From Draconibacterium orientale (lineage in GTDB: Bacteria; Bacteroidota; Bacteroidia; Bacteroidales; Prolixibacteraceae), in the NCBI RefSeq assembly GCF_000626635.1, contig NZ_CP007451.1, positions 3,454,501 to 3,518,500 on the forward strand: a stretch of 64,000 bases of DNA, read 5' to 3'. Within the stretch, counting starts at the first letter, position 1, and each line of letters starts with the position of its first letter. The notes beneath the pieces are model-generated. The model had not been told where the DNA came from. It made no database searches and worked only from the letters and a program-made list of their open reading frames with translations. This document shows positions 33,827 to 42,124 of this stretch, piece after piece. The translations under genes were made by a program, and so were the position numbers.

Positions 33827-33887
33827 ATCTTTAATATTATATAATCATTAGTGGACAGCGATTTCATTCAATCCCTCATATTAAAAG

Positions 33888-33935
33888 AACAGGTAATAGG
33901 TAGCTGATGAGCTAAATGTTACCTGTTTTTTGTTT
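33888..33935 (+). terminator. Terminator beyond the IS1595 element
   Basis: AACAGGTAA (33888-33896) pairs with TTACCTGTT (33919-33927), then a T-rich run. No plus-strand gene lies immediately upstream; it probably terminated the acr3 transcript before IS1595 inserted. Confidence 0.65.
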
Positions 33936-33981
33936 TACCCCTTTCGCAGAAACTCAAAAGGAGTGTTCTCATTGCAACTGC

Positions 33982-33989
33982 TATCTTTG
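33982..33989 (+). promoter_or_regulatory. -7 box (TATCTTTG) of the ferredoxin-nitroreductase gene
   Basis: Matches TAnnTTTG, 24 bases before ATG 34013. Confidence 0.55.
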
Positions 33990-34012
33990 TACTACCAAAA
34001 ACAAAAACCAAA

Positions 34013-34843
34013 ATGATCGATTTTATAATAGATAAGCAGAAATGTACCCAATGTGGTTTGTGCGCTGCCGATTGCCCAACACTGGTAATCAACCCAAAAA
34101 GTGAATACCCTGAAATAAAAGAAGGCAAAGAAGCGCTGTGTATAAAATGTCAGCATTGTTTGGCGATTTGTCCAACTGGTGCACTGTCAATCTTGGGGAA
34201 GAAGCCGGAAGACAGCATTCCGGTTAAAAAGAATATTGTCGATCCGGAGGCACTGGCGCAGCTGGTGAAAACACGCCGCTCGATCAGAAAATTCAAAGCC
34301 GATGAGTTGGCGCCTGAATTTATTCACGAATTGCTGGAAACAGCCGCTTATGCGCCAACCGGGCACAACAAAAATGCGGTGCTGCTATCGGTAGTCGATA
34401 ACAAGAATGATCTGGCAAAATTTAGAGAACATGCATATGCCGGTATCAAAAAGGCTTCCGACGAAGGAAAACTTCCTGCACCGATGGCATTTATGAACGA
34501 TTTTCAGCGTTTGTGGTACAGCAAACAAATTGATGTTGTTTTCCGCAATGCTCCGCATTTATTGATTGCATCAGCACCAAAAACAATTGCCACGCCCGAA
34601 ACCGATGGCACCATTGCTTTAAGCTATTTCGAACTGCTGGCCAACAGTAACGGCATCGGAACGCTGTGGAATGGTTTTGTAAAATGGATAATTCGCGATA
34701 TCGTTCCTGAATTAGGACGGAAAATTGGTCTTCCCGAAGATCATGTAATCGCAGGTGTGTTGCTTTTCGGAAAACCCGCCGTGAAATATGCACGCTCTGT
34801 TCAAAGCGAAGGACTGCACCTGAACCGGATTAAACTGCAGTAA
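34013..34843 (+). CDS. Ferredoxin-nitroreductase fusion protein
   Basis: 276 residues. Residues 1-60 hold two [4Fe-4S] motifs (C-T-Q-C-G-L-C-A-A-D-C and C-I-K-C-Q-H-C-L-A-I-C). Residues about 80-265 are an FMN-dependent nitroreductase (TRRSIRKFKADELAP, AYAPTGHNKNAVLLSV, LLANSNGIGTLWNGF, AGVLLFGKPAVKYAR). The fused ferredoxin feeds electrons to FMN, so it needs no NAD(P)H site. Substrate unknown. Despite nearby ars genes it has its own promoter and lies beyond an IS and a terminator, so an arsenic role is not supported. Confidence 0.92.
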   Translation: MIDFIIDKQKCTQCGLCAADCPTLVINPKSEYPEIKEGKEALCIKCQHCLAICPTGALSILGKKPEDSIPVKKNIVDPEALAQLVKTRRSIRKFKADELAPEFIHELLETAAYAPTGHNKNAVLLSVVDNKNDLAKFREHAYAGIKKASDEGKLPAPMAFMNDFQRLWYSKQIDVVFRNAPHLLIASAPKTIATPETDGTIALSYFELLANSNGIGTLWNGFVKWIIRDIVPELGRKIGLPEDHVIAGVLLFGKPAVKYARSVQSEGLHLNRIKLQ

Positions 34844-34889
34844 AATTGAAATTGCCGGAGGTATAAAGTTTATCTTTTAAATAAGTGGT

Positions 34890-34897
34890 TATATTTG
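34890..34897 (+). promoter_or_regulatory. -7 box (TATATTTG) of the fabF-like gene
   Basis: Matches TAnnTTTG, about 100 bases before ATG 34995. Confidence 0.5.
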
Positions 34898-34994
34898 CCT
34901 CCTTAACACAATAGCCGCAAAAGGTATTGTGGACAAACTAAAAACTAAATCAGAAAAATTATGCATGCCACTTAATGGCAATGCCGTTTTATTT

Positions 34995-36245
34995 ATGGAA
35001 AAACGACGAGTTGTAATTACCGGGCTTGGAGCACTTACGCCTATCGGAAATAATATTAACGAATTTTGGAAAAATGCAGTGGCCGGAACCAGCGGTGCAG
35101 CACTTATTACCAAATTCGATACATCTAATTTTAAAACAAAATTTGCCTGCGAGCTCAAAGAGTTTGATGCAAAGGAACATCTCGACCGGTCGGATATTAA
35201 ATGTACCGACCTGTTTTCGCAATACGCGCTGGTTACCACCTGCGAAGCTTTGAGGGATAGTGGCCTGGATCTGGCAAGCATCGATCCGTACGACATTGGC
35301 GTGATATGGGGCTCGGGCCAGGGAGGCATGGACTATTACGAAAAAGAAGCAAAAGTTTATGCCCAAACCGGCATTCCTCGTTTTAGTCCGATGTTGGGGC
35401 CAAAAACCCTTATAAATATGGCATCGGGAATGATTTCGCTAAAGTATGGTCTGAAAGGAATGAGCTTTACCACATCGTCGGCTTGTGCCACCTCGAACAC
35501 GGCAATTATGGATGCCTACAGCTACATAAAACTGGGAAAAGCCAAGGTTTTTGTAACCGGAGGATCGGAAGCCGGGATTATTGAAATGGGAATCGGTGGT
35601 TTTAATTCCATGCGTGCTTTGTCAGTAAACAACGAGCACTCTGAGCTGGCATCGCGGCCGTTTGATGTAAACCGCGATGGCTTTGTGATGGGAGAGGGCG
35701 CAGGAACGCTGATTCTGGAAGATTACGAACACGCCAAAAAACGTGGTGCAAAAATTTATGCCGAAATTGTTGGCGCTGCCATGACTTCGGATGCCTACCA
35801 TGTAGCTGCATCGCATCCCGATGGCGAAGGCGCTGCCAAATCGATGGAGTTGGCATTATACGAGGCCGGAATAAAACCCGATGAGGTGGATTACCTGAAT
35901 GCGCACGCAACATCGACACCCATTGGCGATATCAGCGAAATAAATGCGGTGCGCCGCTTGTTTGGCGAAAATCCGCAGAACCTGAAAATCGGTGCATCAA
36001 AATCGATGACGGGCCATTTGTTGGGAGCTGCCGGAGCCGTTGAATCGATTCTTTGTATAAAAGCCATCGAAAACGGAATAATCCCACCTACGATCAATAC
36101 CACCGTTATCGATCCTTTAATTCCGGACACGATAAATATTGTTACCGGAGAAAGTATTCATGCCAAAGTTGATGTGGCTATTACCAACAGTTTTGGTTTT
36201 GGCGGGCATAATGCTACTTTGGTGTTTAAAAAGTGGGTGGAATAG
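34995..36245 (+). CDS. fabF: Beta-ketoacyl-ACP synthase II
   Basis: 416 residues from ATG 34995 (MEKRRVVITGLGALTPIGNN); the upstream in-frame extension lacks family similarity. Catalytic triad C164 (TTSSACATSN), H304 (LNAHATSTPIGD) and H341 (MTGHLLGAAGAVE) complete. Condenses malonyl-ACP with acyl-ACP in fatty-acid elongation. No acpP or other fab gene is adjacent, so this may be a second copy with a special role. Own -7 box about 100 bases upstream. Confidence 0.93.
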   Translation: MEKRRVVITGLGALTPIGNNINEFWKNAVAGTSGAALITKFDTSNFKTKFACELKEFDAKEHLDRSDIKCTDLFSQYALVTTCEALRDSGLDLASIDPYDIGVIWGSGQGGMDYYEKEAKVYAQTGIPRFSPMLGPKTLINMASGMISLKYGLKGMSFTTSSACATSNTAIMDAYSYIKLGKAKVFVTGGSEAGIIEMGIGGFNSMRALSVNNEHSELASRPFDVNRDGFVMGEGAGTLILEDYEHAKKRGAKIYAEIVGAAMTSDAYHVAASHPDGEGAAKSMELALYEAGIKPDEVDYLNAHATSTPIGDISEINAVRRLFGENPQNLKIGASKSMTGHLLGAAGAVESILCIKAIENGIIPPTINTTVIDPLIPDTINIVTGESIHAKVDVAITNSFGFGGHNATLVFKKWVE

Positions 36246-36315
36246 GTTGCACGCAGAGTTCGCAGATAACCGCTGATTTATTTCATCCGTGTAATTCTGC
36301 GAAATCTGCGAGAAA

Positions 36316-37419
36316 CTATTTCTGTGCTTCCTGTAAGCGGAAAATATCGTACTGTTTCCGGTCGTATGGATAATCCCAGCAACCCATTCGGTGGTACAGA
36401 TTGCCGCCAAAACCTTTTTTGTAAATATGCACACCGTGTAAAGGGTGACTGCTGTCTAGGTTAGGTGCCGAGCCAAACATATCGTATTCGGTGCAACCCC
36501 ATTCTTTCGAGATGCGTATCGACTCCCATTGCAGCGCATAACTGGCCATTAAATTGTCTTTACACGAGGTGGAGGCGCCATACAAATAGGTGCCGCGTTT
36601 TCGCGATAATACCAAAAACATCGACGACAGAAAACGCCCGTCAATATCGGCCATTAGCATTTTTACTGTTACGCCGTTTTTGCTGTTGTCCTGGTTTTTC
36701 AAAATCGACGAAAAATACTCCTGACTTTGCATAGCCATGTTATGACGTATGGCCGTATCGTAATACAATTTATACCAGTCGCCAATTTGCTCCAGCCCGT
36801 ATTCGCGCACCCGAATCCCTTTTTTATTGGCCTTGCGTACGTTGTAGCGGGTATTGTAGCGCATGTTGTACATTAACTCCTGCTCGTTTAAAGTAAGGTC
36901 GAGAAAGAAGGTATTTTTTGGCAGGTTGTCCTCGATACTCTTCTTTACATTACCGGTAACGGTGTTAAAATTTAGCCGGTATTCCTGTGTATGGGCGGGT
37001 GGCGGACCAATCCAGTTTCCCTGCTCATCAAAATAATCATCTTCGGCGGCCCACTGGTTTTCCCAGGTCAGGTCGTAACGGATAAAAATACAGTTAGCAG
37101 GCAGGTGCGGTCGTATCGATTCGGATAACTGCTCTAAAAGCAGCCCCTGGTTTTCAAAGGTGGGTTCCATTTTCGGGCCATACGGAACATAGGCAAAACA
37201 AGCATTGGGGTTTACATACTTGATGAGTACCAGCAAATCTTCGCCTTTTTTCTCCAGCGAATTGGCGCTGGTAACCAATAAATCGCGCGAAATAGTGAGC
37301 TCAAAACCTTTCGGAATAAAACCCTGGTTGCGTTTTATACGGCCCCAAAAAGTGGTTTGTGGTAAAATGTTTGTTGTCTGAAGTTCCTCAATGTCTTTCT
37401 TCGCCAGCTCGCAAATCAT
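36316..37419 (-). CDS. FemAB-like peptidyltransferase (GNAT fold)
   Basis: 367 residues. The double GNAT-like fold of FemX/FemAB is visible: N-terminal TTFWGRIKRNQGF, PYGPKMEPTFENQG, central LDLTLNEQELMYNMRYNTRYNVRKANKKGI and C-terminal AYALQWESIRISKEWGCTEYDMFG-type block with HIYKKGFGGNLYHRMGCWDYP (quoted in part). Such enzymes add amino acids from aminoacyl-tRNA to lipid II interpeptides or to other acceptors. Unlike staphylococcal FemA there is no coiled-coil arm. Exact acceptor unknown. Convergent with fabF. Confidence 0.85.
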   Translation of the reverse strand: MICELAKKDIEELQTTNILPQTTFWGRIKRNQGFIPKGFELTISRDLLVTSANSLEKKGEDLLVLIKYVNPNACFAYVPYGPKMEPTFENQGLLLEQLSESIRPHLPANCIFIRYDLTWENQWAAEDDYFDEQGNWIGPPPAHTQEYRLNFNTVTGNVKKSIEDNLPKNTFFLDLTLNEQELMYNMRYNTRYNVRKANKKGIRVREYGLEQIGDWYKLYYDTAIRHNMAMQSQEYFSSILKNQDNSKNGVTVKMLMADIDGRFLSSMFLVLSRKRGTYLYGASTSCKDNLMASYALQWESIRISKEWGCTEYDMFGSAPNLDSSHPLHGVHIYKKGFGGNLYHRMGCWDYPYDRKQYDIFRLQEAQK

Positions 37420-37866
37420 ACTTCCCTGATTATAATTTTGTTTTGGCCCGCGAAACTATACAAATCATTAGCGAATAAAAATTGTGGAGGGGTGATTTTT
37501 AAGAAGTTAAACTTGAGATAACATGCTGTTTAGGCTGCTAAGTGCTCGATGATTTCATAATTAATCTTATCATTCTAGGTGTTTTTATGATGTCTCCATC
37601 CTGTTTAGGAATAGTAGATGAGATCCGGAGGATTTATAGAAAAACATTGTTTGAGATGATTAAATATGGGATGTTGCCTTATGTGCATCCCTTTTTTCTA
37701 ACCAAGTAGCTCTTGCGGACTACTCTAAAAAGTAGCGGACTTTCAGTCCTTTGCCAGCTGAGGGGTAAAGCCCCGGCACATTATAGCATCGTCCGTAAGG
37801 GCGATGATTACGGATTGAATAGCAGAATTGGCTTTTTCCCACCGGGCTAAAACCACGGTGCAAAAA
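37420..37866. other. Gene-free interval with repeats
   Basis: About 450 bases. Holds the second copy of the double-hairpin repeat (37762-37806) and no supported gene. Confidence 0.6.
37762..37806. repeat. Dispersed double-hairpin repeat, copy 2
   Basis: GGGG-TAAAG-CCCC hairpin followed by the CATCG(tccgtaaggg)CGATG palindrome (37787-37806). The 20-base palindrome differs by one base from the copy at 1538-1557. Confidence 0.6.
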
Positions 37867-38382
37867 TTAAAATTCAATTCCCTTACGCGCCTGCACACCT
37901 TTTTGGTAGTAGTGTTTTACTTCTTTCATTTCGGTAACCAGGTCGGCCAGTTCAATAATTTCGTCGGGAGCATAACGGCCGGTAAGCACCAGCTCCAGGT
38001 TGGCGGGTTTGTTGGTAATCAACTCAATTACTGCTTCAATAGAAATGAGTTTATAATGCAGCGCAATAAAAATTTCATCAAGAATAATTAAATCGTAGCG
38101 CTCCGATTTAACCAGCACTGCAATTTCATTTAAACCATGTTGAGTCGCTTCAATATCAGCATCAGTAGGCTCTTTTACAATAAAACATCCGCGGCCGTAT
38201 TGTTTTAAATCAACCTCAGGGAGATAGTTTTCTATGGCTTTAATTTCCGAGTAAGGCTTTCCTTTAACAAATTGTGCGATAAATACTTTTTTCTCGGCTC
38301 CTGAGGCCCGCAAAGCCAGTCCAAACGCTGCTGTTGTTTTGCCTTTTCCGTTTCCGGTGTATATGTGTACGTAACCTTTCAT
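37867..38382 (-). CDS. cobO: Cob(I)alamin adenosyltransferase (CobO/BtuR type)
   Basis: 171 residues. P-loop GNGKGKTTAAFGLALRA at about 10-26, then FIAQFVKGKPYSE, LIILDEIFIALHYKLI (Walker B-like) and VLTGRYAPDEIIELADLVTEM. It transfers adenosyl from ATP to cob(I)alamin to make coenzyme B12. Other cobalamin genes are not in the window. Intact family length. Confidence 0.93.
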   Translation of the reverse strand: MKGYVHIYTGNGKGKTTAAFGLALRASGAEKKVFIAQFVKGKPYSEIKAIENYLPEVDLKQYGRGCFIVKEPTDADIEATQHGLNEIAVLVKSERYDLIILDEIFIALHYKLISIEAVIELITNKPANLELVLTGRYAPDEIIELADLVTEMKEVKHYYQKGVQARKGIEF

Positions 38383-38751
38383 TGTCTGTGATTTGTTTTT
38401 TGGTAAAAGTAGTTTCTTTCGGAGGGTTTTAAAAATAATTGTGATTGGAGAAGAAATGTATTAACCAGAATTAAATGCTTTACCTTTTTGTCCCTGATGT
38501 AAAGTACGGGATTTGGCTGTGGCCGATTTTCAATTCGCAAGCTCAACTGTCGGCATTTTCCCTTAAGAAGGGAAAATGGTTTTTGGGATTAGCAGATATG
38601 AGGTTTGATTCGGTAGCTGAAATTTGCTATAGTTAGTGTTAGCCGGCTCCCCTTGTTGAGGGGAGCTCCCGAAAGGCTGTATGTTTGTAAAAGTGCATAA
38701 GCATCCAAGTTTTGTAAATTAGTTTTTGCGAAACAAAAAAGATGAACACTT
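38383..38751. other. Left flank of the IS110-family element
   Basis: Contains direct-repeat copy A (38477-38576), a CCGGCTCCCC/GGGGAGCTCC hairpin at about 38643-38668 and the non-coding 5' region of the IS110 gene. No other gene. Confidence 0.55.
38477..38576 (+). repeat. ~100-bp direct repeat, copy A
   Basis: About 94 percent identical by eye (six differences including one indel) to copy B at 40270-40370, in the same orientation. The IS110 element lies between them. Similar hairpin-rich sequence (CCGGCTCC...) follows each copy. Confidence 0.85.
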
Positions 38752-39831
38752 ATGCAAGGGAAAGTTAAAACAATTAGTTTTCATGGACAAAACATTTATA
38801 TAGGAATCGATGCCCATTTAAAAAATTGGACAGTAACGGCAATGACTGAAAATAGTTTAACCAAGACGATATCACAAAATCCTGATGCAGGGACTTTGTA
38901 TACTTACCTTCAACGTACTTTTCCCGGGGGTAATTATTTATCTGCTTATGAAGCTGGTTTCTGTGGATTCAGCGCTCACCGAAATTTAGAGAAGTATGGT
39001 ATAAAAAGTATTGTAGTCAATCCAGCCGAAATTCCGACTACAGATAAAGAACGCAAACAAAAAGAAGATCGTCGCGATAGTCGTAAGATAGCCCGTTCAT
39101 TAAAGAACGGGGAACTCACCGGTATTCATGTCCCTGATAAAGAAACAGAAGAACTAAGGTCGCTGGTACGTTACCGTAAAACATTGGTAAAAGAAATATC
39201 AAGACATAAAAGCCGGATAAAATCACATCTTCATTGTTTTGGTATTGCGATTCCCAGCCCGCTGGCCCAGGCTTCCACATACTGGTCCGGGAAATTTACC
39301 CAATGGCTCGAAGAGGTACAACAGTCTACTCCTTATGGAGGTATGGTTTTACAAAGCACATTGGCAACAGTAAAACATTTAAGGGCAGAGCTGTTAAAAA
39401 TAAACCGTAAGTTAAGAGAGCTGGAGAAAGAAGTGATGTATGGTTTTAAGATCAAGCTACTCAGGAGTATTCCTGGTATAGGCTTGATAGTAGCAGTTAC
39501 CCTGCTTTCAGAACTTGAAACTATTTTACGGTTCAAGAACCTTGATAAATTGTGTTCATTTGTTGGGCTTGTGCCCAGAACAAATACATCAGGAGAGAAT
39601 GATAAAACAGGAAAGATTACTTCTCGTTCAAACAAGCCACTTAGAGGCATAATTATAGAAGCCGCCTGGATAGCTTCACGGAACGATCCGGCTTTGGCAC
39701 AGTGTTACTTAGAACTTTGTAAAAGAATGAAGCCCAACAAGGCAATTATAAAAATTGCAAAGAAATTACTGAACAGGATAAGATATGTAATGAAAAATGA
39801 AAAAGAATATGTGCATTCAGTTGTACAGTAA
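38752..39831 (+). CDS. IS110-family transposase (DEDD recombinase)
   Basis: 359 residues. N-terminal RuvC-like DEDD domain: D in YIGIDAHLKNWTV, E in YEAGFCGFSAHRNL, DD in KEDRRDSRKIARSL. C-terminal Tnp_20-like domain with the catalytic Ser region LLRSIPGIGLIVAVTLLSEL and SFVGLVPRTNTSGENDKTGKITSRSNKPLR (in part). IS110 enzymes use a bridge RNA from the non-coding ends of the element to pick donor and target DNA. The frame is intact; the element's exact ends were not determined. Confidence 0.93.
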   Translation: MQGKVKTISFHGQNIYIGIDAHLKNWTVTAMTENSLTKTISQNPDAGTLYTYLQRTFPGGNYLSAYEAGFCGFSAHRNLEKYGIKSIVVNPAEIPTTDKERKQKEDRRDSRKIARSLKNGELTGIHVPDKETEELRSLVRYRKTLVKEISRHKSRIKSHLHCFGIAIPSPLAQASTYWSGKFTQWLEEVQQSTPYGGMVLQSTLATVKHLRAELLKINRKLRELEKEVMYGFKIKLLRSIPGIGLIVAVTLLSELETILRFKNLDKLCSFVGLVPRTNTSGENDKTGKITSRSNKPLRGIIIEAAWIASRNDPALAQCYLELCKRMKPNKAIIKIAKKLLNRIRYVMKNEKEYVHSVVQ

Positions 39832-40269
39832 AATCCAGACTGGTGCTAAAAACACTTCAATGATAAAGAGACCGTTACTTTGCCCTTGCAGCCCGTAAGG
39901 TGTCTGTTTCCGAGAGGCTGCGGCTCTTATCTATAATAAATTGAACACAGGTATGCGGCCCGTTTTTAGGTGTCCGTTAATAGAAGGGTGTTTTTATAGA
40001 CCGGATTTGGAAAACCAGGAGGGGTAACCAACGGCGAAATTTTATACCGAAGGTTACTTCAAATCCTTAGCGGGCATCGAACCCGCTAAGGATTTAACCA
40101 GGAGAGGAAAACCTGCTGGCTCTGTATTGCCCGAAGGTATTATTTTGAAGAAATACAAATAGCTAATAATGAGCAAAATACTAAAAATAAAATTTGGATT
40201 ACAACATAGAAGGGTGAGGGGTAACGGATTATAATTTTCTATTTTGAATAGCAAGTCTTTTACTGTTTT
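39832..40269 (+). other. Non-coding right end of the IS110 element, possible bridge RNA region
   Basis: About 440 bases with no gene, rich in hairpin potential: CCGAGAGGCTGCGGCTCTT at about 39912-39930 and a perfect 14-bp stem at 40061-40095. IS1111-type members carry their bridge RNA after the transposase, IS110-type before it. Which applies here is not decided. Confidence 0.4.
40061..40095. repeat. Perfect 14-bp hairpin downstream of the IS110 transposase
   Basis: AAATCCTTAGCGGG (40061-40074), 7-nt loop, CCCGCTAAGGATTT (40082-40095). Not followed by a T-run, so unlikely to be a terminator. Confidence 0.6.
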
Positions 40270-40370
40270 GCTTTATCCTTTTTGTCCCCGACGTAAAGTA
40301 CGGGATTTGGCTGTGGCCGATTTTCAATTCGCAAGCTCAACTGTCGACATTTTCCCTTAAAAAGGGAAAA
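40270..40370 (+). repeat. ~100-bp direct repeat, copy B
   Basis: Near-identical to copy A at 38477-38576. The two bracket 1.7 kb that includes the IS110 gene. Confidence 0.85.
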
Positions 40371-40492
40371 CAGCTTTGTTGATTAGCCAGCAAAGTATTG
40401 ATTTTGCTCCAGCAATATACTTAGCTTGTTTTTATCCGGCTCCTCTGATGAACTCTCGAGAAGGGGAGGGCGAAAGCTCTTCAAAACAAAAA

Positions 40493-40533
40493 AGCCCGGG
40501 GCTGTATGCGTAAAATCAATACAGCCCCGGGCT
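40493..40533 (-). terminator. Terminator of the thioredoxin-ApbE-DUF4266-DUF3570 operon
   Basis: AGCCCGGGGCTGTAT pairs perfectly with ATACAGCCCCGGGCT (15 bp, 11-nt loop); on the minus strand a T-run (TTTTTGTTTT) follows. 24 bases after the DUF3570 stop. Confidence 0.9.
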
Positions 40534-40556
40534 AGAATTTTGGAGTTTCCGGTTTC

Positions 40557-41888
40557 TTAATCAACCACAAACTTCACCCCAAACGAAAACATTGATGCGG
40601 TGAACGCCGAATCGCGATCGTATTTGTGGTATTTCAAATCGATGCTTTTTAAGCCCAGTTTCCAGATATGTCCTTTGGTAAACACATCGGTGTAGCTAAT
40701 ACCAAAACCGTAGTTGTTGGCCGAAAATTCCGACAGGTCGTAGTCCGAGGTGTAAAATTCCTCGGTAGATAAATGCTTGTTGTACGGCGCAAAATAGTCG
40801 GCAGCCGTTTGGTAGTAAAACCGGTACGACGGATACACCGTAAACTTATCGGTAATTTTTACCGGAATTTCCAGGCTTGCCGTGTGCGAAGTAATTCCCC
40901 AGTCGTCGGTGTAATAGCGGTAAAAGGTGCGCAGCGTTACCCGGTGGTTTACAAAATAGTTGAGGCGGGCCCCCAGTGCAATTTTAAAGCGCGAGTCGGG
41001 CAGGCGCTCCACGTCGTCGGCCAAATGGAAGTTTTCGTAAAAATAGTCCTCCTTGTCGGCAAAATATACGCGGTGGTATGGAGTGGAAAGCAATCCATCC
41101 TGCAGAATAAAATCGGCAGAAACATAAGCTGTCATTCGGCTCGAAAGGATTTGAGAAAGACCAATACTTGCCGAGTAGGAGTTTCGTCCTTTGCTCTGAT
41201 GCTCGGTAAACGACGGTTCGTAACCCAGAACTATTAGTTCGAAGGTGCTGCCGTTAAAGTCGTCTTCGTCATCCATCATATAATCATCTTCATCCGGTTC
41301 ATCATTCCCCGGAGGACGAAGTTCGATAGGGTAGATGAGGCTCCAGGTGTCGAGATAAACATTTGCGTTCAGCGATAATTCGGTGTTTTTCTCGTTGAAT
41401 AACCAGGTACGGCCTGCGCCAAAACCAAATGAGGTGTAGTCAAATTCAGCCGAAACCGATAAGTTGGCATTCCACAGCCGGTTTCTATCGTCGGAGCTGT
41501 GGCTGTAACTTCCCACCACATTTCCCCATACATCCGATTTTGAGGCACCACTGCTGGCCACAAATGGATCGGCCGGCTGTTTGCCATCAAAAGGATTAAT
41601 GTTACTCGACGAGGCCGAAGTGTAGGCCGAAATATTCGCGTTAATGGTCAGTACATCGTCGTCGTTCAACGGAACAGCTACAACAATTGTTGGCGAAAGA
41701 TCTTGTAATTCTTCTGTTCCTTGGCCACCGGTAACAGCGGCATTCTCTCCGTCCTGCTCGTAATAGTTTAGCAGGAAATCTATCTCGGTATGTTCCAGTA
41801 CACGTTTTTTGTATTCGCCCTGATTGTCGTCCTGGGCTTTTACAGCCAGCACTGAAACAAACAATATTAAACTAAATAAATATTTCAT
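40557..41888 (-). CDS. DUF3570 outer-membrane beta-barrel protein
   Basis: 443 residues. Signal peptide (MKYLFSLILFVSVLAVKAQ), then alternating amphipathic strands with many aromatic girdle residues through to a C-terminal FSFGVKFVVD, typical of outer-membrane barrels. Residues about 205-235 form an acidic Asp/Glu/Met-rich loop (GNDEPDEDDYMMDDEDDF), which could bind cations. It is the last gene of the operon, 14 bases after the DUF4266 gene. A barrel with a redox lipoprotein partner suggests electron or metal transfer across the outer membrane, an inference. Confidence 0.85.
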   Translation of the reverse strand: MKYLFSLILFVSVLAVKAQDDNQGEYKKRVLEHTEIDFLLNYYEQDGENAAVTGGQGTEELQDLSPTIVVAVPLNDDDVLTINANISAYTSASSSNINPFDGKQPADPFVASSGASKSDVWGNVVGSYSHSSDDRNRLWNANLSVSAEFDYTSFGFGAGRTWLFNEKNTELSLNANVYLDTWSLIYPIELRPPGNDEPDEDDYMMDDEDDFNGSTFELIVLGYEPSFTEHQSKGRNSYSASIGLSQILSSRMTAYVSADFILQDGLLSTPYHRVYFADKEDYFYENFHLADDVERLPDSRFKIALGARLNYFVNHRVTLRTFYRYYTDDWGITSHTASLEIPVKITDKFTVYPSYRFYYQTAADYFAPYNKHLSTEEFYTSDYDLSEFSANNYGFGISYTDVFTKGHIWKLGLKSIDLKYHKYDRDSAFTASMFSFGVKFVVD

Positions 41889-41902
41889 GTTTTAAATTCG
41901 AT

Positions 41903-42124
41903 TTAATTGCAGCCGCATCCGCCACCGGTTTTACCTCCGTTTGCTCCCGATGCAGCTTCCCGGTACGATTGAAAAGTAGTTTGGAATTTGTCGATCTTGC
42001 GGTCGGCCAGTGCCATATCCGGATCGTTTATATTTACCTTCTCGTACTCTTTAAGCACTGTGCACGAACTGAAAAGCATCATGCCCAGTCCGGCGAGTAA
42101 AATGATTTTCTTCTTTAGCGTCAT
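41903..42124 (-). CDS. DUF4266 small lipoprotein with C-terminal GGGCGCN
   Basis: 73 residues. Lipobox SSC with C21, then about 35 polar helical residues (VNINDPDMALADRKIDKFQTTFQSYREA in part) and a glycine-rich tail ending G-G-G-C70-G-C72-N73. The Cys-Gly-Cys tail is the notable feature and could bind metal or form a redox pair; no canonical ApbE flavinylation motif (DxxTGAT-like) is seen. ATG overlaps the ApbE stop by four bases (ATGA), so the two are translationally coupled. Confidence 0.82.
   Translation of the reverse strand: MTLKKKIILLAGLGMMLFSSCTVLKEYEKVNINDPDMALADRKIDKFQTTFQSYREAASGANGGKTGGGCGCN

Noticed and set aside
34013-34843. Nitroreductase as a member of the arsenic island
   Set aside because: Separated by IS1595 and a terminator and has its own promoter; nitroaromatic arsenical reduction is better explained by the ArsEF-like pair.
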